Below are positions 1 to 10,735 of a stretch of DNA of 44,906 bases, one piece after another. This stretch comes from Penium margaritaceum (taxonomy: Eukaryota; Streptophyta; Zygnematophyceae; Desmidiales; Peniaceae), in contig SZWC01004757.1 in the NCBI GenBank assembly GCA_023375785.1, forward strand, positions 92,662 to 137,567, written 5' to 3'. Under the pieces are notes generated by a model. The model was not told the DNA's origin, made no database searches, and was given only the letters and a program-made list of their open reading frames with translations. The position numbers were made by a program, and so were the translations under genes. Within the stretch, counting starts at the first letter, position 1, and each line of letters starts with the position of its first letter.

Positions 1-23
1 GGGGGGGGTTGAGGAGTGCATAC

Positions 24-2596
24 CTGATGCAATACCAGCCGCTGAACCAGCAGCCACCAAGGCGATCGTGCGCTCTCTACTGCTCTGCAACAGCGCCGAC
101 GCTCCCTTCCCAAATGCCGATCCAATTTCCACGCTGGGTCCTTCTGGTCCGAGGGAGTTGCCGGTGCCCAGCGTGACTGCCGCTGCCACCGCCTTCAGCG
201 CCGGCCTCGCCGCTGCCTTGAACCTCGACACCACTGCCCTCTCCACACGTTGGCGCGTCAGATTCGGGAAGGCCGCGGCTGCGCCTCCTCCTGCCGCTGC
301 TGCTGCGAGCCCTGCACTGCTGCTGCTGCTGCCATCCCCAGCGGTCGACCCCGCTGCTGCTGCAGGAGGGGTCATGAGCAGCTGCATCAGCGGCGGCAGC
401 GGAGGCGCGGGAGGCTCCTTGAGGCCCGAGCGGAGGGCGTTGAGGAGGCCGACGCCGATGCCGCCCGTGATGGGCACGAGGACGAGGGGCACCCATGTGT
501 CGGAGAGGGGCTGCTGGCGGAACCACGACGAGCCCTCCTCGTGAGGCACCACCTGCCACACCGTGTCTCTGATGACGTGCACCTGCGATCGCGCGTGGGT
601 GTGTGTGCGTGCGTGTGTGCGTGCGTGCAAGTGTGCGATCAGTGATCCTTGCAACATGTCTGATGGCTGTTCATCGTCCTCTGGAACCTACACGAGCCCG
701 CCTCGCAAAACACTCAGGGCACGAGACACCTCGAAAATACAGCAGCGTGGATGAGGCTTTTTTTTCGCAGAAATCAATGTTCATTCCGCCCGGGAGTGAC
801 GAGGGGAGAGGTGTCGAGGATGGTGCGCTCATTAGCAGGTGTGGTACAACAAGCACCATCGTGCAGAGGGGACCGGTGGAGGGGTTGGACAGACCAAGAA
901 TGGCCAGCTTCACCCTACTCGTAAACCCTAACAACTTCAGCGACAGAAGTCGCACTGAGGTAGATATTGCTGAAGATTCTGACTGACGTGCTGAAGACAA
1001 TGGAGACGACAGCCATGAAAGTGATGGTGGTGGTGAGGACGACGATGATGCCACCATTGATGGCAGTGGCGACTGTGGCAATGACGGCGATGACGACAGC
1101 GGCAATGACAGCAGCAGCAGCAGAATCGATGACGGCAGCAGCAACATCAATGGGGGTTGAGACGAACTCGATGATGGCGACAACAACAACGACGATACCA
1201 GAGCAGCAGCTGCTTGACGGTCACGACAGCCAACAATACTGACAGCAGAGACGTCGGCTGCGGCAGTGGCAGCAGCAGTGACGACAGCAACGAGGAAGAA
1301 GATGACAATGGCAATAATGATGAAGATGATAGTGTAGATAGCAATGATGATGATGAAGATGACGATGATGACGACGACGATGGTGATGACGATGGTAGTG
1401 GTGACGATGACGATTGGTGGTGGTGGTGGTGGTGGTGGTGGTGGTGGTGGGGTTGGGGGTGGTGGTGGGGGTGGTGGTGTTGGGGGTGGGGGTGGGGGTG
1501 GGGGTGGGGGTGGCGGCAGCAGCAGCGGCGGCGGCGGCGGCAGTGGTGGTGGTGGAGGTGGGGTTGGGGGTGGTGGTGGGGGTGGGGGTGGGGGTGGGGG
1601 TGGGGGTGGGGGTGGGGGTGGGGGTGGGGGTGGGGGTGGGGGTGGGGGTGGGGGTGGGGGTGGGGGTGGGGGTGGGGGTGGGGGTGGGGGTGGGGGTGGG
1701 GGTGGGGGTGGGGGTGGGGGTGGGGGTGGGGGTGGGGGTGGGGGTGGGGGTGGGGGTGGGGGTGGGGGTGGGGGTGGCGGCAGCAGCAGCGGCGGCGGCG
1801 GCGGCAGTGGTGGTGGTGGAGATGATGATGATGATGATGATGCTGATGATGATGGTAATGATGATGATGATGATGGCGACAATGCACATGCACATTCACA
1901 TGCGCATGCACATGCACATGCACATGCACATGCACATGCACATGCACATGCACATGCACATGCAGGTGCACATGCACATGCACATGCACGAGCAACTGCA
2001 AATGCACATACACACTGACACCATTCTCCCTGTTGCTGGTGCACATTCTCTCAAACACATCCGGTTACAGCTATGCTGTTGTGGTTGCCAGATGGCCATC
2101 CAGGTGCTCCTGGATGGCACTTGTTCATGCTCAACACCCAGTCGCATCTGCCACCTCAGCATTTGCCACCTCAGCATTTGCTGCATTGTTTCTGTCTCGT
2201 CCGTTATGTAATGCATTCACCCGAACCCAATCCTGCCAAAGTTACAACACAGCACGCCAAAGTGTACCAGGTCGTTTCATGTTGTCACCTGATACGCACC
2301 ATACCAGGTCACAGCACAGCACAACATGATTCTACACGACACGACACAATATGATTCTACACAACACGACACGACGCGGCAAAGCGCAAGCATACCAGGT
2401 CGTTGAAGAGGACGACGGAGGCACCGGTGCACAGTCCAACAGCCGACGCCATCATCAGCACGTACGTCTCCGGAGACACACTGCCTGCCAGCTTGCCCAC
2501 CACACTCTGGCCCACGCCGCCGCTCGCCGACCACGCCGATGCCAGCGCCTGCGCTGTCATCCCGGCTGCCTGGAACAAGTAAGGGTTGGAGTTGCC

Positions 2597-2630
<34 letters not shown>

Positions 2631-3640
2631 AGAGTGCCGTTGCCAGGGAGGCGCATGTGAGCAACTGCCGTTGGGGCGGCTTCGGGTTTAGATGCTCCTA
2701 GGGCGGAAGCAGCAGGTGCAGCAGCAGATGCAGCAGCGTCAGCAGCAGGAGGAGCAACTGCACTATTCCCTACACCATTCCTTGCTGCGCTGCTGGCTGA
2801 TCCGTCTGCTTCTGCGTTTGCTGCGCCGTTTGCCACTGCTGCTCCGTTTGCTGCTGCTGCCCCATTTAATGCACCGTTCGACAAAGTTACTTTGGCAGCA
2901 CCATTCCCAATGCCAACTGCTGGCACGGCAGTTACTGTCACCACAGGTGCAGCAAATGGAAGAACCTCTCCAGAGGCCGTGGCAGCAGCTCCTGTTGCTG
3001 CTGCTGCTGCTGCCAATGCTGGTGGTGCTACAGACAGTACGTCATGCGGACTGGTTCCCTCCTCATGCTCCTGATCCCTCCCCTCGCTACCTTCCCTTCC
3101 CCCTCCTCCCCCTCCATCACCCCCAGCGCCTATGCCTTCGCCTGGCTGTCCTACTGCCACAGCTGATGCGGCAGAGCTGTGTCGTCTCCTCCTTCGAGAC
3201 CCATACTGCGGCCAGCTGCTGCTGCTGCTGTTGCAAGCAGCAGCGGCCGCTGCAGAGAAGGTCCCCCGCGCAGACCCGGCCATTCCACTCGGGGCATGAC
3301 AGCACCTTTGGCTACCTACCTCGCAGTCAGCCCCACCACTCCTACTCCTAGCCAAATCGTGGCGTAGGCAGAGTCTCTGCTCACTCGAGCAGAAGTGTTG
3401 ACACGAAGCAAAGCCTGCTGCGACGGCCTGCTGCTGCCGTCTCCATCGGAGACGATGCGGGTTCCGCTGCACGGTGGCGACCGATGGAGAATCGACGTCG
3501 CCAGTGGGGCGCCGCCTGGAAGTCGCCGAGACGTTCCTGTCGCTCTCTTCTGCGCTTCGACTCAGGCGGAAGCTTGCGCTGCTGCTGCTGGTGCTCTTCC
3601 GCCGGCAGCCAAAGTTTCCGGTGGAGCGCAGGCTCGCCAT
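24..3640 (-). CDS. CLC: CLC-type chloride channel/transporter, 5' two exons (partial)
   Basis: The gene is read as join(complement 3640-2396, 582-24) and continues off the left edge. Exon 1 starts at ATG 3640 (MASLRSTGNF...). Its Ser/Arg-rich start could be a plastid transit peptide, and a long Ala/Gly/Asn/Ser-rich segment follows. The exon ends in a CLC first helix (SPETYVLMMASAVGLCTGAS, then VVLFNDL). A GT donor (2395-2394) and an AG acceptor (584-583) join it in phase 0 to VHVIRDTVW in exon 2. Exon 2 carries the CLC helix VPLVLVPITGGIGVGLLNAL, an Ala/Gly/Ser insert of about 50 residues, and the anion-pathway motif LGTGNSLGPEGPSVEIG with the gating-type Glu. It then reads AAGSAAGIAS and stops at a GT donor (23-22), phase 1. 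This motif and the apparent lack of a GxGIP motif fit the plant CLC-e/f, cyanobacterial-like subclass (family knowledge). Thylakoid or Golgi location is inference. An in-frame ATG at 3943 or an upstream exon is possible. Confidence 0.88.
1413..1820 (+). repeat. GGT / GGGGGT microsatellite array
   Basis: A GGT tract at about 1413-1450 passes into GGGGGT hexamers. The longest uninterrupted run is about 1578-1777, roughly 33 units. The run is bracketed by two near-identical GGC/AGC/GGT segments of 43 and 46 bp (1511-1553 and 1775-1820), so the array probably grew between copies of an older duplicated unit. The G-rich strand is the template strand of the CLC gene. Confidence 0.97.
1880..1990 (+). 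repeat. CACATG hexanucleotide array
   Basis: About 110 bp of tandem CACATG with a few substitutions (for example GCGCATG and CAGGTG) lie inside CLC intron 1. The unit is close to self-complementary (CATG core), so the array can form many small hairpins. Confidence 0.95.
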
Positions 3641-4085
3641 GGCAATATTGGTGCAGCTCGAGCGGCGAGGATCAGCGGAGGTGTTCGGTGGAGTAGTGGG
3701 GTCAAACGCCAAGAAAAAAATGTTCACTGCAAAGTTCAAGCGATTAGACAGACTAATGGTGCGGTTGAGGAGACGAGGCGACTCGACTGTGCTCAAAGAT
3801 GGGGAGCGAAGGCGACAACTGGCCCGGCCAAAATCCGAAGACGACCTAGGAGCATTGGATTGGATGGCAGACGACAGCACATGCCGAACGTATGCCGCGG
3901 GGCCTTGCGGTGGAGGGAAAGGACAGCTCCCCTCGAAATACATCTGGTGCGTTTGGACTTCACCACACGAACGGGACCACACGGCTGTGTGGTCCACACA
4001 GCCGGAATCGACGGCCTGTGGGACTTGGCGGCAGGAAACGCGGTTCGACTGGCCCAGCCCTCCCGTCGATCCCTGCGTTGACCAC
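3641..4085 (-). other. 5' flank of the CLC gene
   Basis: This is the stretch between the proposed CLC start codon and the upstream TIR element. The CLC reading frame stays open through it to about 3997, with one further ATG at 3943, so a longer N-terminus cannot be excluded. I see no convincing TATA box. The proposed start at 3640 is preferred because the residues after it look like a targeting peptide and those before it do not resemble any known domain. Confidence 0.35.
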
Positions 4086-4882
4086 GGGTGAGGCTGGTTG
4101 CGGTCGAAATGGAGGGTTGGGTTGAATTTCCCAAATCGCGGCTGTTTGGTTGGTTTGGATGGTCAAAACATCGACTTTTAACGATTTTCGTCAGCATTTT
4201 CTCCAAAATCATGCCGGTTGCCAATATCGAAGCTGTGTGTACATGAGACATGCGCACATCCAAACATTTGGCTCGGTGGACAGGATCCTATGTGTCGTCC
4301 GATCCGTTCCATCGTGGCCCGATCGAGTGGGGAGACATCCCCATGCCACTTCCCTTGCCTAGAGCATGGCCAAAGAGCGGCCATGCTCTGCACAGGCAGT
4401 CCAACCAACTTCGCCGACCGAAGCGAGCTGTCGGTCTAACTATGGAATTGGCCGCAGGTGGGAATGGGTGGGCGACATTTCACCCAGTCCATGCACACTC
4501 GAAGTTCAGGACACTCTGTGTCCTCTACGTCCTACACAGCGCTAGGCCAGTGGATAGGTCACGGACGTGCGTGGGTGAAGTCTATGGTTTCACCCATATC
4601 CACTCGTGCTCACCTATTCCCACCTGCGATGGGAAGCCGGCCGTCCCTGCCAGATCGTGAAAGAAATGCATGCTGTGAGAAATAAATGAGGAAGCGAACC
4701 TCGCTTGCCAATTGCATGTTCAGCCTGTCATGGTTAAAAACAATAAAACAAACTCGCGAAAACCACCCAACCACTAAACTCAACCGAGCGGAAGGAAGAA
4801 GTTCCGTAGCAGCATCCGATTTGGTTGGAATAGTGGGTTGAGTGCGTTCAACCCACGATTCCAACCGCAACCAGCCTCACCC
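4086..4882. mobile_element. TIR-ended non-autonomous element, about 0.8 kb
   Basis: The left end GGGTGAGGCTGGTTGCGG (4086-4103) is matched exactly by the reverse complement of 4865-4882. Weaker similarity continues inward: GGGTTGGGTTGAA against GTGGGTTGAACG, then a TTGGTTGG-type motif on both sides. No coding capacity is visible inside. I find no clear target-site duplication, so the superfamily is not assigned. It lies about 450 bp upstream of the CLC start codon and directly abuts the foldback element. Confidence 0.6.
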
Positions 4883-4888
4883 CATACT

Positions 4889-4898
4889 GTTTGTCTGG
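4889..4898 (+). repeat. Target-site duplication of the foldback element, left copy
   Basis: GTTTGTCTGG occurs immediately before the left terminus at 4899 and is repeated exactly at 6816-6825, immediately after the right terminus. Confidence 0.9.
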
Positions 4899-6815
4899 GA
4901 GGTCTTTACGTCTACAGCCCGCGGTTTGGCGAGGTTTCTCGATTCGTGACCCTTGACCGCGAGCGGCCCGAATTCGCGACGCCGCGAGGGCCATGACCTC
5001 GCGGCGCCCGCGCGAAATCGCGCTTTTCACGGGCCGTGGCCCTCCGGCGCGACTGACTTACGGGAAATTCCCTGTATGCAACACGAACTGACAGGGATAA
5101 TTTTCCGCGCCTCCAGTTCATGAAGCGGATCACTATATGCCGCGCTTTCCGAATTTGGAGATCAGAACTCCGGGCGACTTTCTAAGTCGCCCGCATTCTC
5201 GCTTGACCATGTCTGAGACGCCCCCATTCCGAGAAAAATAACTAGGTCGCCCCCATTCCGAAAAGTCATGGCCAGGTCGGCCCCACTTTTGGTTCTTCAG
5301 AGAATTATGGCTACGATGACCAGTACGGATGAAATATTATCAACGTCTTTCCCCCACTTTAAAAATTGAGAGCAAGATAACGATAATATTTTGTATCGCA
5401 CTTGGCTGAAAATCAGTTTCAATAGAAACGTACCGTACATACTTCCGGACACCAAGACTGCCGTGTCCGCCATCCAGACTTTCTCGCATCCTTATTGTCG
5501 ACTTTTACATCTGACGGGTTAACCATTGTATATATATCTTATGAGCTCATAGGGCGTCTCTAAAGGCGGAGGAAACATTGACCATACTAAACTATAGAGC
5601 TTCCTTTGCCTTTCCTCGCAAGGAAAAAGAAGATACCACAATGTATAAGATGTGTATGCATATGTTTGTTTCTATGTGTATGCATATGTATATGTATATG
5701 TATATGTATACGTATACAAAGATCCTTATGCACATGTACATGTACATTTATATGCATATGCGAGGTGTCACGTATATGCATGTCTATAAATTTCTAAAAG
5801 TGTATTTATCAGTATTTTTACACTTTTAAACTTATGTTTCTAAAATTTTATTTATCCGTATGTTTACACTTTTACACTTATGTTTCTAAAAATATATTTA
5901 TCCGTATTTTTACACTTTTAAATAGACTTTTAGAAATTTATAGACATGCATATACGTGACACCTCGCATATGCATATAAACGTACATGTACATGTGCATA
6001 AGGATCTTTGTATACGTATACATATACATATACATACACAAAGAAACAAACATATGCATACACATCTTATACATCGCGGTATCTTCTTTTTCCTTGCAAG
6101 GAAAGGCAAAGGAAGCTCTATAGTTTAGTATGGTCAATGTTTCCTCCGCCTTTAGAGACGCCCTATGAGCTTATAAGATATATATACAATTTCTAACCCG
6201 TCAGATGTAAAATTCGGCAATAAGGATGCGAGAAAGTCTGGATGGCGGACACGGGAGACTTGGTGTCCGGAACTATGTACGGTACGTTTCTATTGAAACT
6301 GATTTTCAGCCAAGTGCGATACAAAATATTATCGTTATCTTGCTCTCACTTTTTAAAGTGGGGGAAAGACGTTGATTATATTTCATCCGTACTGGTCATC
6401 GTAGCCATAATTCTCTGAAGAACCAAAAGTGGGGCCGACCTGGCCATGACTTTTCGGAATGGGGGCGACCTAGTTATTTTTCTCGGAATGGGGGCGTCTC
6501 AGACATGGTCAAGCGAGAATGCGGGCGACTTAGAAAGTCGCCCGGAGTTCTGATCTCCAGATTCGGAAAGCGCGGCATATAGAGATCCGCTTCATGAACT
6601 GGAGGCGCGGAAATTATCCCTGTCAGTTCGTGTTGCATACAAGGAATTTCCCGTAAGTCAGTCGCGCCGGAGGGTCACGGACCGTGAAAAGCGCGATTGC
6701 GCGCGGGCGCCGCGAGGTCATGGCCCTCGCGGCGTCGCGAATTCGGGCCGCTCGCGGTCAAGGGTCACGACTCGAGAAACCTCGCCAAACCGCGGGCTGT
6801 AGACGTAAAGACCTC
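4899..6815. mobile_element. Foldback (hairpin) DNA transposon, MULE-like
   Basis: The whole 1917 bp is one giant inverted repeat. The left arm (4899-5800) and right arm (5927-6815) are near-identical reverse complements beginning GAGGTCTTTACG, separated by a 126-bp loop. The outer part of each arm is GC-rich. The inner part is AT-rich and contains TATG/TATA microsatellite. The element is flanked by perfect 10-bp duplications. Long TIRs with 8-11 bp TSDs are typical of Mutator-like elements (family knowledge), so MULE foldback is the best assignment. No transposase is present: the mirrored small reading frames in the arms arise from the symmetry. High arm identity suggests a recent insertion or arm homogenisation. 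Confidence 0.9.
5791..5926 (+). repeat. 46-bp unit in three tandem copies at the foldback centre
   Basis: Copies begin with TTTCTAAAA at 5791, 5837 and 5883, an exact 46-bp period. Each reads TTTCTAAAA, then TTTATC, then a T-rich run, then ACACTTTTA. The third copy runs to about 5925. The first copy overlaps the inner end of the left arm, and the other two form the hairpin loop. Confidence 0.9.
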
Positions 6816-6825
6816 GTTTGTCTGG
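6816..6825 (+). repeat. Target-site duplication of the foldback element, right copy
   Basis: This is an exact second copy of GTTTGTCTGG, directly after the right arm ends GACCTC. Confidence 0.9.
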
Positions 6826-9202
6826 TCAGAGGTCCATGTGGTGAAATGCATACGGGCCCCTATCCGATAGTTATGTGCCAACGCCATCGGGAATTGCGCT
6901 TGTGAGAGATTTTTGGTAAGCGCCAGTCGTTGGCTCCCTCACTCCCTGGTGCGAGGCAGCGGCCGGAGGGGCTTACGCCGGTCGCCCATATGCATCCATG
7001 ACATCGCACGCCATCGCGTATGTTCGGCGAGAATGCTTCTACCCTCTCTGAGAGTTGGATGCACATTGGATGACACCCCCGGCGAGCCGATGGGGCAATC
7101 ATGCACATGCCGCCGAAGAGATCACTACGACGACGTAGATGGTGCGACAGCGAAGACATCGATGGCCAGAAAGCTCGCACCACCTTTTGTTGACGTCACT
7201 ACCTAGCGCATTCTGACGAAGATGAGCATGTGCGAGAGTATACCCCGAAAGCGTCATCAACCCAGCAACCCACCGTCGGACCGAAGGAGATGCATAGAAT
7301 GACCATGTGCGCTCGGGATGTCGTCAGCTTGAATCCCGCTCACATTCCCGACTGAGCCGCCGTGCACCCAAGGGGACCTCACAGCGGAGAGCATCCCGGG
7401 CATGCCGGTGCTGACATCACTTCATGACCACACATAAGTGGCACGCACATCCGCGACAGATCGATCCGCGGAGCACGTGGGTGCGCCAGCCACTCTCAGA
7501 GCAGCATTCGCAGGTTCTGCTGCACATTCGGCCACGTCACTTCGCGCCTTACACCAGACACGAAACCTGGCTTGACGTGGACACACGGTAAGCGACAGTG
7601 GATTTTCAAACCAAGAGCTGAAATAGCGATACCGTGACAAGTGCTCTTTTTCTCCCCTAAACTTGACCCAAAGAGGATAGAGACTGCCTTAACAGTCAGC
7701 GGCCACCCAGGAGCTGATCCCAGCCTCGAAGGAACTCAAGGTACGGGGATTCAACTCCAAACACACAGGAGTGTATTCGATACAGTTGCCATATCCAAGA
7801 AACATTACCTAACGAACCCATGTCCACAACTTCGCTCTTTCAACCCACATACCCACGAGTCGTAGAAAATCAACAAAAATTTTAAAAAAAGGTGGAGCAA
7901 TCGAAATGTCCACATTGCATGCATAGGACATCGGTCTGCAAACTTCATCATTTCCTTAAAAAAAATCACAGAATCCTCATTCGATGGGTTTGTGAATGTT
8001 CGAGGGGGGGGGGGGGGGGTTGGATTCGCGTGGGGGTCCTTGACTCCCCAAACATTGAAAGAAAACATGTTAAGCCCCGCTACCACTGTGCGTTGCAGGT
8101 GCCCGCCCACAACTTAAACCCTAAACACTTGGTTGTTTCAAATCTAATTGCATGCGAAAAGGGTGGGTGGCAGGTGCACACGAGGGAAAGGGGGGGGGGG
8201 GAGGCGTGTTCACTCGATTGCCATCTCGAGATGTGTTGGTGTGTCGGTCGCAATGACCTTGAGACTTGTTGCCATTGCTCGCTGAGATACCGAGACGCTT
8301 GGGGGCTACTTTGACAGCATGAGCCTCAATAAGCGCGCCCTCGCTTGCTCCGTAGAGTCTTCTCATTGACCACCTCCAGGGGTCCACTTTCTTAGTGGCA
8401 CTATCCTTGCTTGTTCACGATCCAATTGCATGTAGCCTGCGTTTCTGCACCTAGTGCTTCTTTTCGATCCGTCATTCGGACTATCGGAAGTCCATATGCC
8501 CGTCGGATTCTAACCTGCAGATGTTTTGGAGCTTGCAACTAGGTTAGTCTCCTTTCACCGGTTGGTTATACTTGTGAGTTTTGATACACGCATGTGGGTG
8601 GGACTATACTCAAAGTTGTGTTATTTGTTCCTCAATTTTTTCATGCATGTCGTTGTCGTCTCTCCACCTTTCAGAGCACCGTCTGTCACATGTTCGACGA
8701 AGTGTGCCTTCTCGCACGGAACATTGCTTAGGGAGTTTTCTCGCTTGTCTCATGTTATCACAGCAGTAGATAGACATGACCTCTTCCTCCCACCGTACAA
8801 CACGGTGCAGCAGCAACAGAAGCATAAATGGTGGGTTGGGCTAGGCTAGGCGGGGATTACTAATACTGACAACGTGGACGCCCTAACTTGCGGGATTACA
8901 CCACGCAGTCCTCCGACAGAGCCGGAAGGAGCATGCTGCCCGATTTTTTTGGAATTTTCCCTTGTCGCGATGGTCTTCTCGGTGGCGACGTGAAGTAGGA
9001 GTGGTGGCGTCTTACACAACCACAACAATGGCAACAACTATAGCAGCCGTAACAGCTATATCTGAGTGCCCTTATCCCAACAGGAGCAGCAGTTTTCAAC
9101 GATGGCAGAAGTAGATCAGCATAAGTAGGTGATAAACAATGACAACATTGTCGTGTCGACTTGTAACAACAACAATAGTAGCGATAGTGGATTCATTAGT
9201 TG
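6826..9202. other. No recognisable gene
   Basis: Short open frames occur but none resembles a known family. Visible features are a 16-bp G homopolymer at about 8004-8019, a second G run of about 12 at 8190-8201, and a CAA/GCA-rich stretch at about 9010-9200 just before the Copia LTR. Confidence 0.6.
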
Positions 9203-9839
9203 TGTTGTGATTTGTGATGTTCCTGTCGATCTGTATAGTTTACTGTGACCACTCGGCCGTGTCCATACTCGTGCAGATCCCTGATGCGGACTGAGGCGGT
9301 ACCGGTGCGTCATCCGGTGGCGGACTACCAGCTTGGAGCTGACCGACGACCGTTCCAGAGCTCTGGACGCTACCCGGGACCTCCTGTAGTTTTTCTGCAG
9401 CACGCAAAGACTTTATCGGTGGACTGGCCGTGGGCCCGATTTGCATGTTTTTGCATTGAGTGTCCACTGTTCGATGCCGGATGCATGCATGTGACTAGTC
9501 GTACCGTCCGGCTTGTGATTTTGCACGTCTAGGTTCAGACAGCGTAGCGTTCTGACATGTGTGCGCAAAGTTACGGCGAAAACAATGGTTTTGGGCCGGT
9601 TTTACGACAGATCTTGCACCGCCGCGTGCGACACCCGCCGTGCGCCGCGGCAGGTACTTATGCCATGGGCCTGTCATTCTCTCTCTGCAAATGCTATTGA
9701 GGCATTCAGACACTTTGCCTTGTGTCCCCTAGCCAAACCCTTGCCGTTGCGTGCACGACTTGTGACTATCGTCACCGTCTGATCAGGCATGACGCCTGGT
9801 CAACGGAAGTGTTGCTAGGAAGCTTCCTTGCATCTTCTC
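9203..9839 (+). repeat. 5' LTR of the Copia element
   Basis: This segment begins TGTTGTGATTTGTGA and ends TTGCATCTTCTC. It aligns along its whole length with the 3' LTR starting at 17172, with scattered substitutions and small indels. The shared end is immediately followed by the PBS. The end does not show the usual terminal CA, so the boundary could be off by a few bases. Confidence 0.9.
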
Positions 9840-9840
9840 C

Positions 9841-9853
9841 TGGTATCAGAGCA
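9841..9853 (+). other. Primer binding site (initiator tRNA-Met type)
   Basis: TGGTATCAGAGCA lies one base after the 5' LTR. This is the common plant Copia PBS, complementary to the 3' end of initiator tRNA-Met. Confidence 0.93.
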
Positions 9854-9879
9854 CTGAGACAGTTCTCACTGAGCTGCGC

Positions 9880-10489
9880 AGCACAGACGCAGCAGAGCAA
9901 CAGCAGTGAGAGTCACCGCTACAGCAGATCCACTGGGGCCTGTCGAAGACAGTTGGTCGCCGTCAACGCAGCCCACACCTATCACGTGAGACCGCAGTAG
10001 CGGCATTGCCCCTTTGCCAGCAGCAGCAGCAACAGTAGTAGCAGCGTCGTAGCAGCAGCCACAGCAGCGCGTGGCGGCTGTAGCGAGTGCAGCCGCCGCC
10101 CGCAGCCGTAGCGACGGCCGTGGCAGCAGCAACGAGCGGCGGCAACGGCGGCAGCAGCAGAGCAGCAGTAGCGGCAGCAACAGCAGCGCAAAAGCAGCAG
10201 CGGCAGCCGCGGCCGCTGCAGTAGAGCAGCAGCAGCTGCAGCAACAGCAGCGCAGCAGCAGCAGCAACAGCGCGCGGCGGCGGCAGCGAGCAGCAGCCGC
10301 AGCTCGCAACAGCAGCAGCGGCATTGCGCAGCCGCTGCTGCCACTGCTGCGCACGTAGCCACTCAATTGCTGCTGCAGCTGACAGCACAGCTGCAGCAGC
10401 AGCTGAGCAGAAGCTGCCGCGCAGCCTACGCGCAGCTTCCGCGCAGCCGCCGTGGAGCGGCTGCACGCTCGCGCAGAACCGCAAGAGAG

Positions 10490-10545
<56 letters not shown>

Positions 10546-10673
10546 GAGAGAGAGAGAGNNNNNNNNNNNNNNNNNNNNNNNNNNNNNNNNNNNNNNNNNN
10601 NNNNNNNNNNNNNNNNNNNNNNNNNNNNNNNNNNNNNNNNNNNNNNNNNNNNNNNNNNNNNNNNNNNNNNNNN

Positions 10674-10718
<45 letters not shown>

Positions 10719-10735
10719 AAGAAAGGGGTGTCGAG
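9880..10735 (+). repeat. Simple-repeat leader: AGC-rich then GA microsatellite
   Basis: Between the PBS and gag lies a long AGC/GCC-rich trinucleotide tract (about 9885-10480). A GA dinucleotide array (10488-10558 and 10674-10725) follows and is interrupted by an N gap. Long Ala, Leu, Gln, Ser or Arg-Glu frames here are repeat translations. Confidence 0.9.
10559..10673. other. Assembly gap of 115 N inside the GA array
   Basis: This is a run of N flanked on both sides by GA dinucleotide repeat. The true length of the array is unknown. Confidence 1.

Larger units (their letters stand above)
583..2395 (-). other. Intron 1 of the CLC gene, filled with simple repeats
   Basis: The intron is bounded by GT at 2395-2394 and AG at 584-583 in the minus reading, and it joins two CLC coding segments in phase. 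On the plus strand it holds TG/CG-rich repeats (about 598-635), GAC/GATG-type trinucleotide tracts (about 1000-1400), a GGT tract followed by a GGGGGT array (1413-1820), GAT repeats (about 1820-1875) and a CACATG hexamer array (1880-1990). Very long proline, glycine, histidine or valine reading frames across it are translations of these repeats and are not proteins. Confidence 0.8.

Noticed and set aside
1485..1990. CRISPR-like regular repetition
   Set aside because: The units are 6 bp with no unique spacers. These are microsatellites.
671..2044. A 457-codon minus-strand frame rich in proline and other long frames of Gly, Val, His or Trp-Gly across 1147-2211
   Set aside because: They are six-frame translations of the GGGGGT, GAT and CACATG arrays inside the CLC intron. 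Every frame stays open because the repeats contain no stop codons.
4848..6905. Mirrored small frames (KSAI-RGRREVMALAAS at about 5030-4930 and 6684-6780, and MTILNYRASFAFP at 5578 and 6137)
   Set aside because: Each pair is the same sequence in the two arms of the foldback element. They resemble no transposase, and the inner pair runs into TATG microsatellite.
9841..9856. A possible tRNA fragment (TGGTATCAGAGCAC)
   Set aside because: It is only the primer binding site next to the LTR. No cloverleaf can be built. No other tRNA gene was seen in the window.
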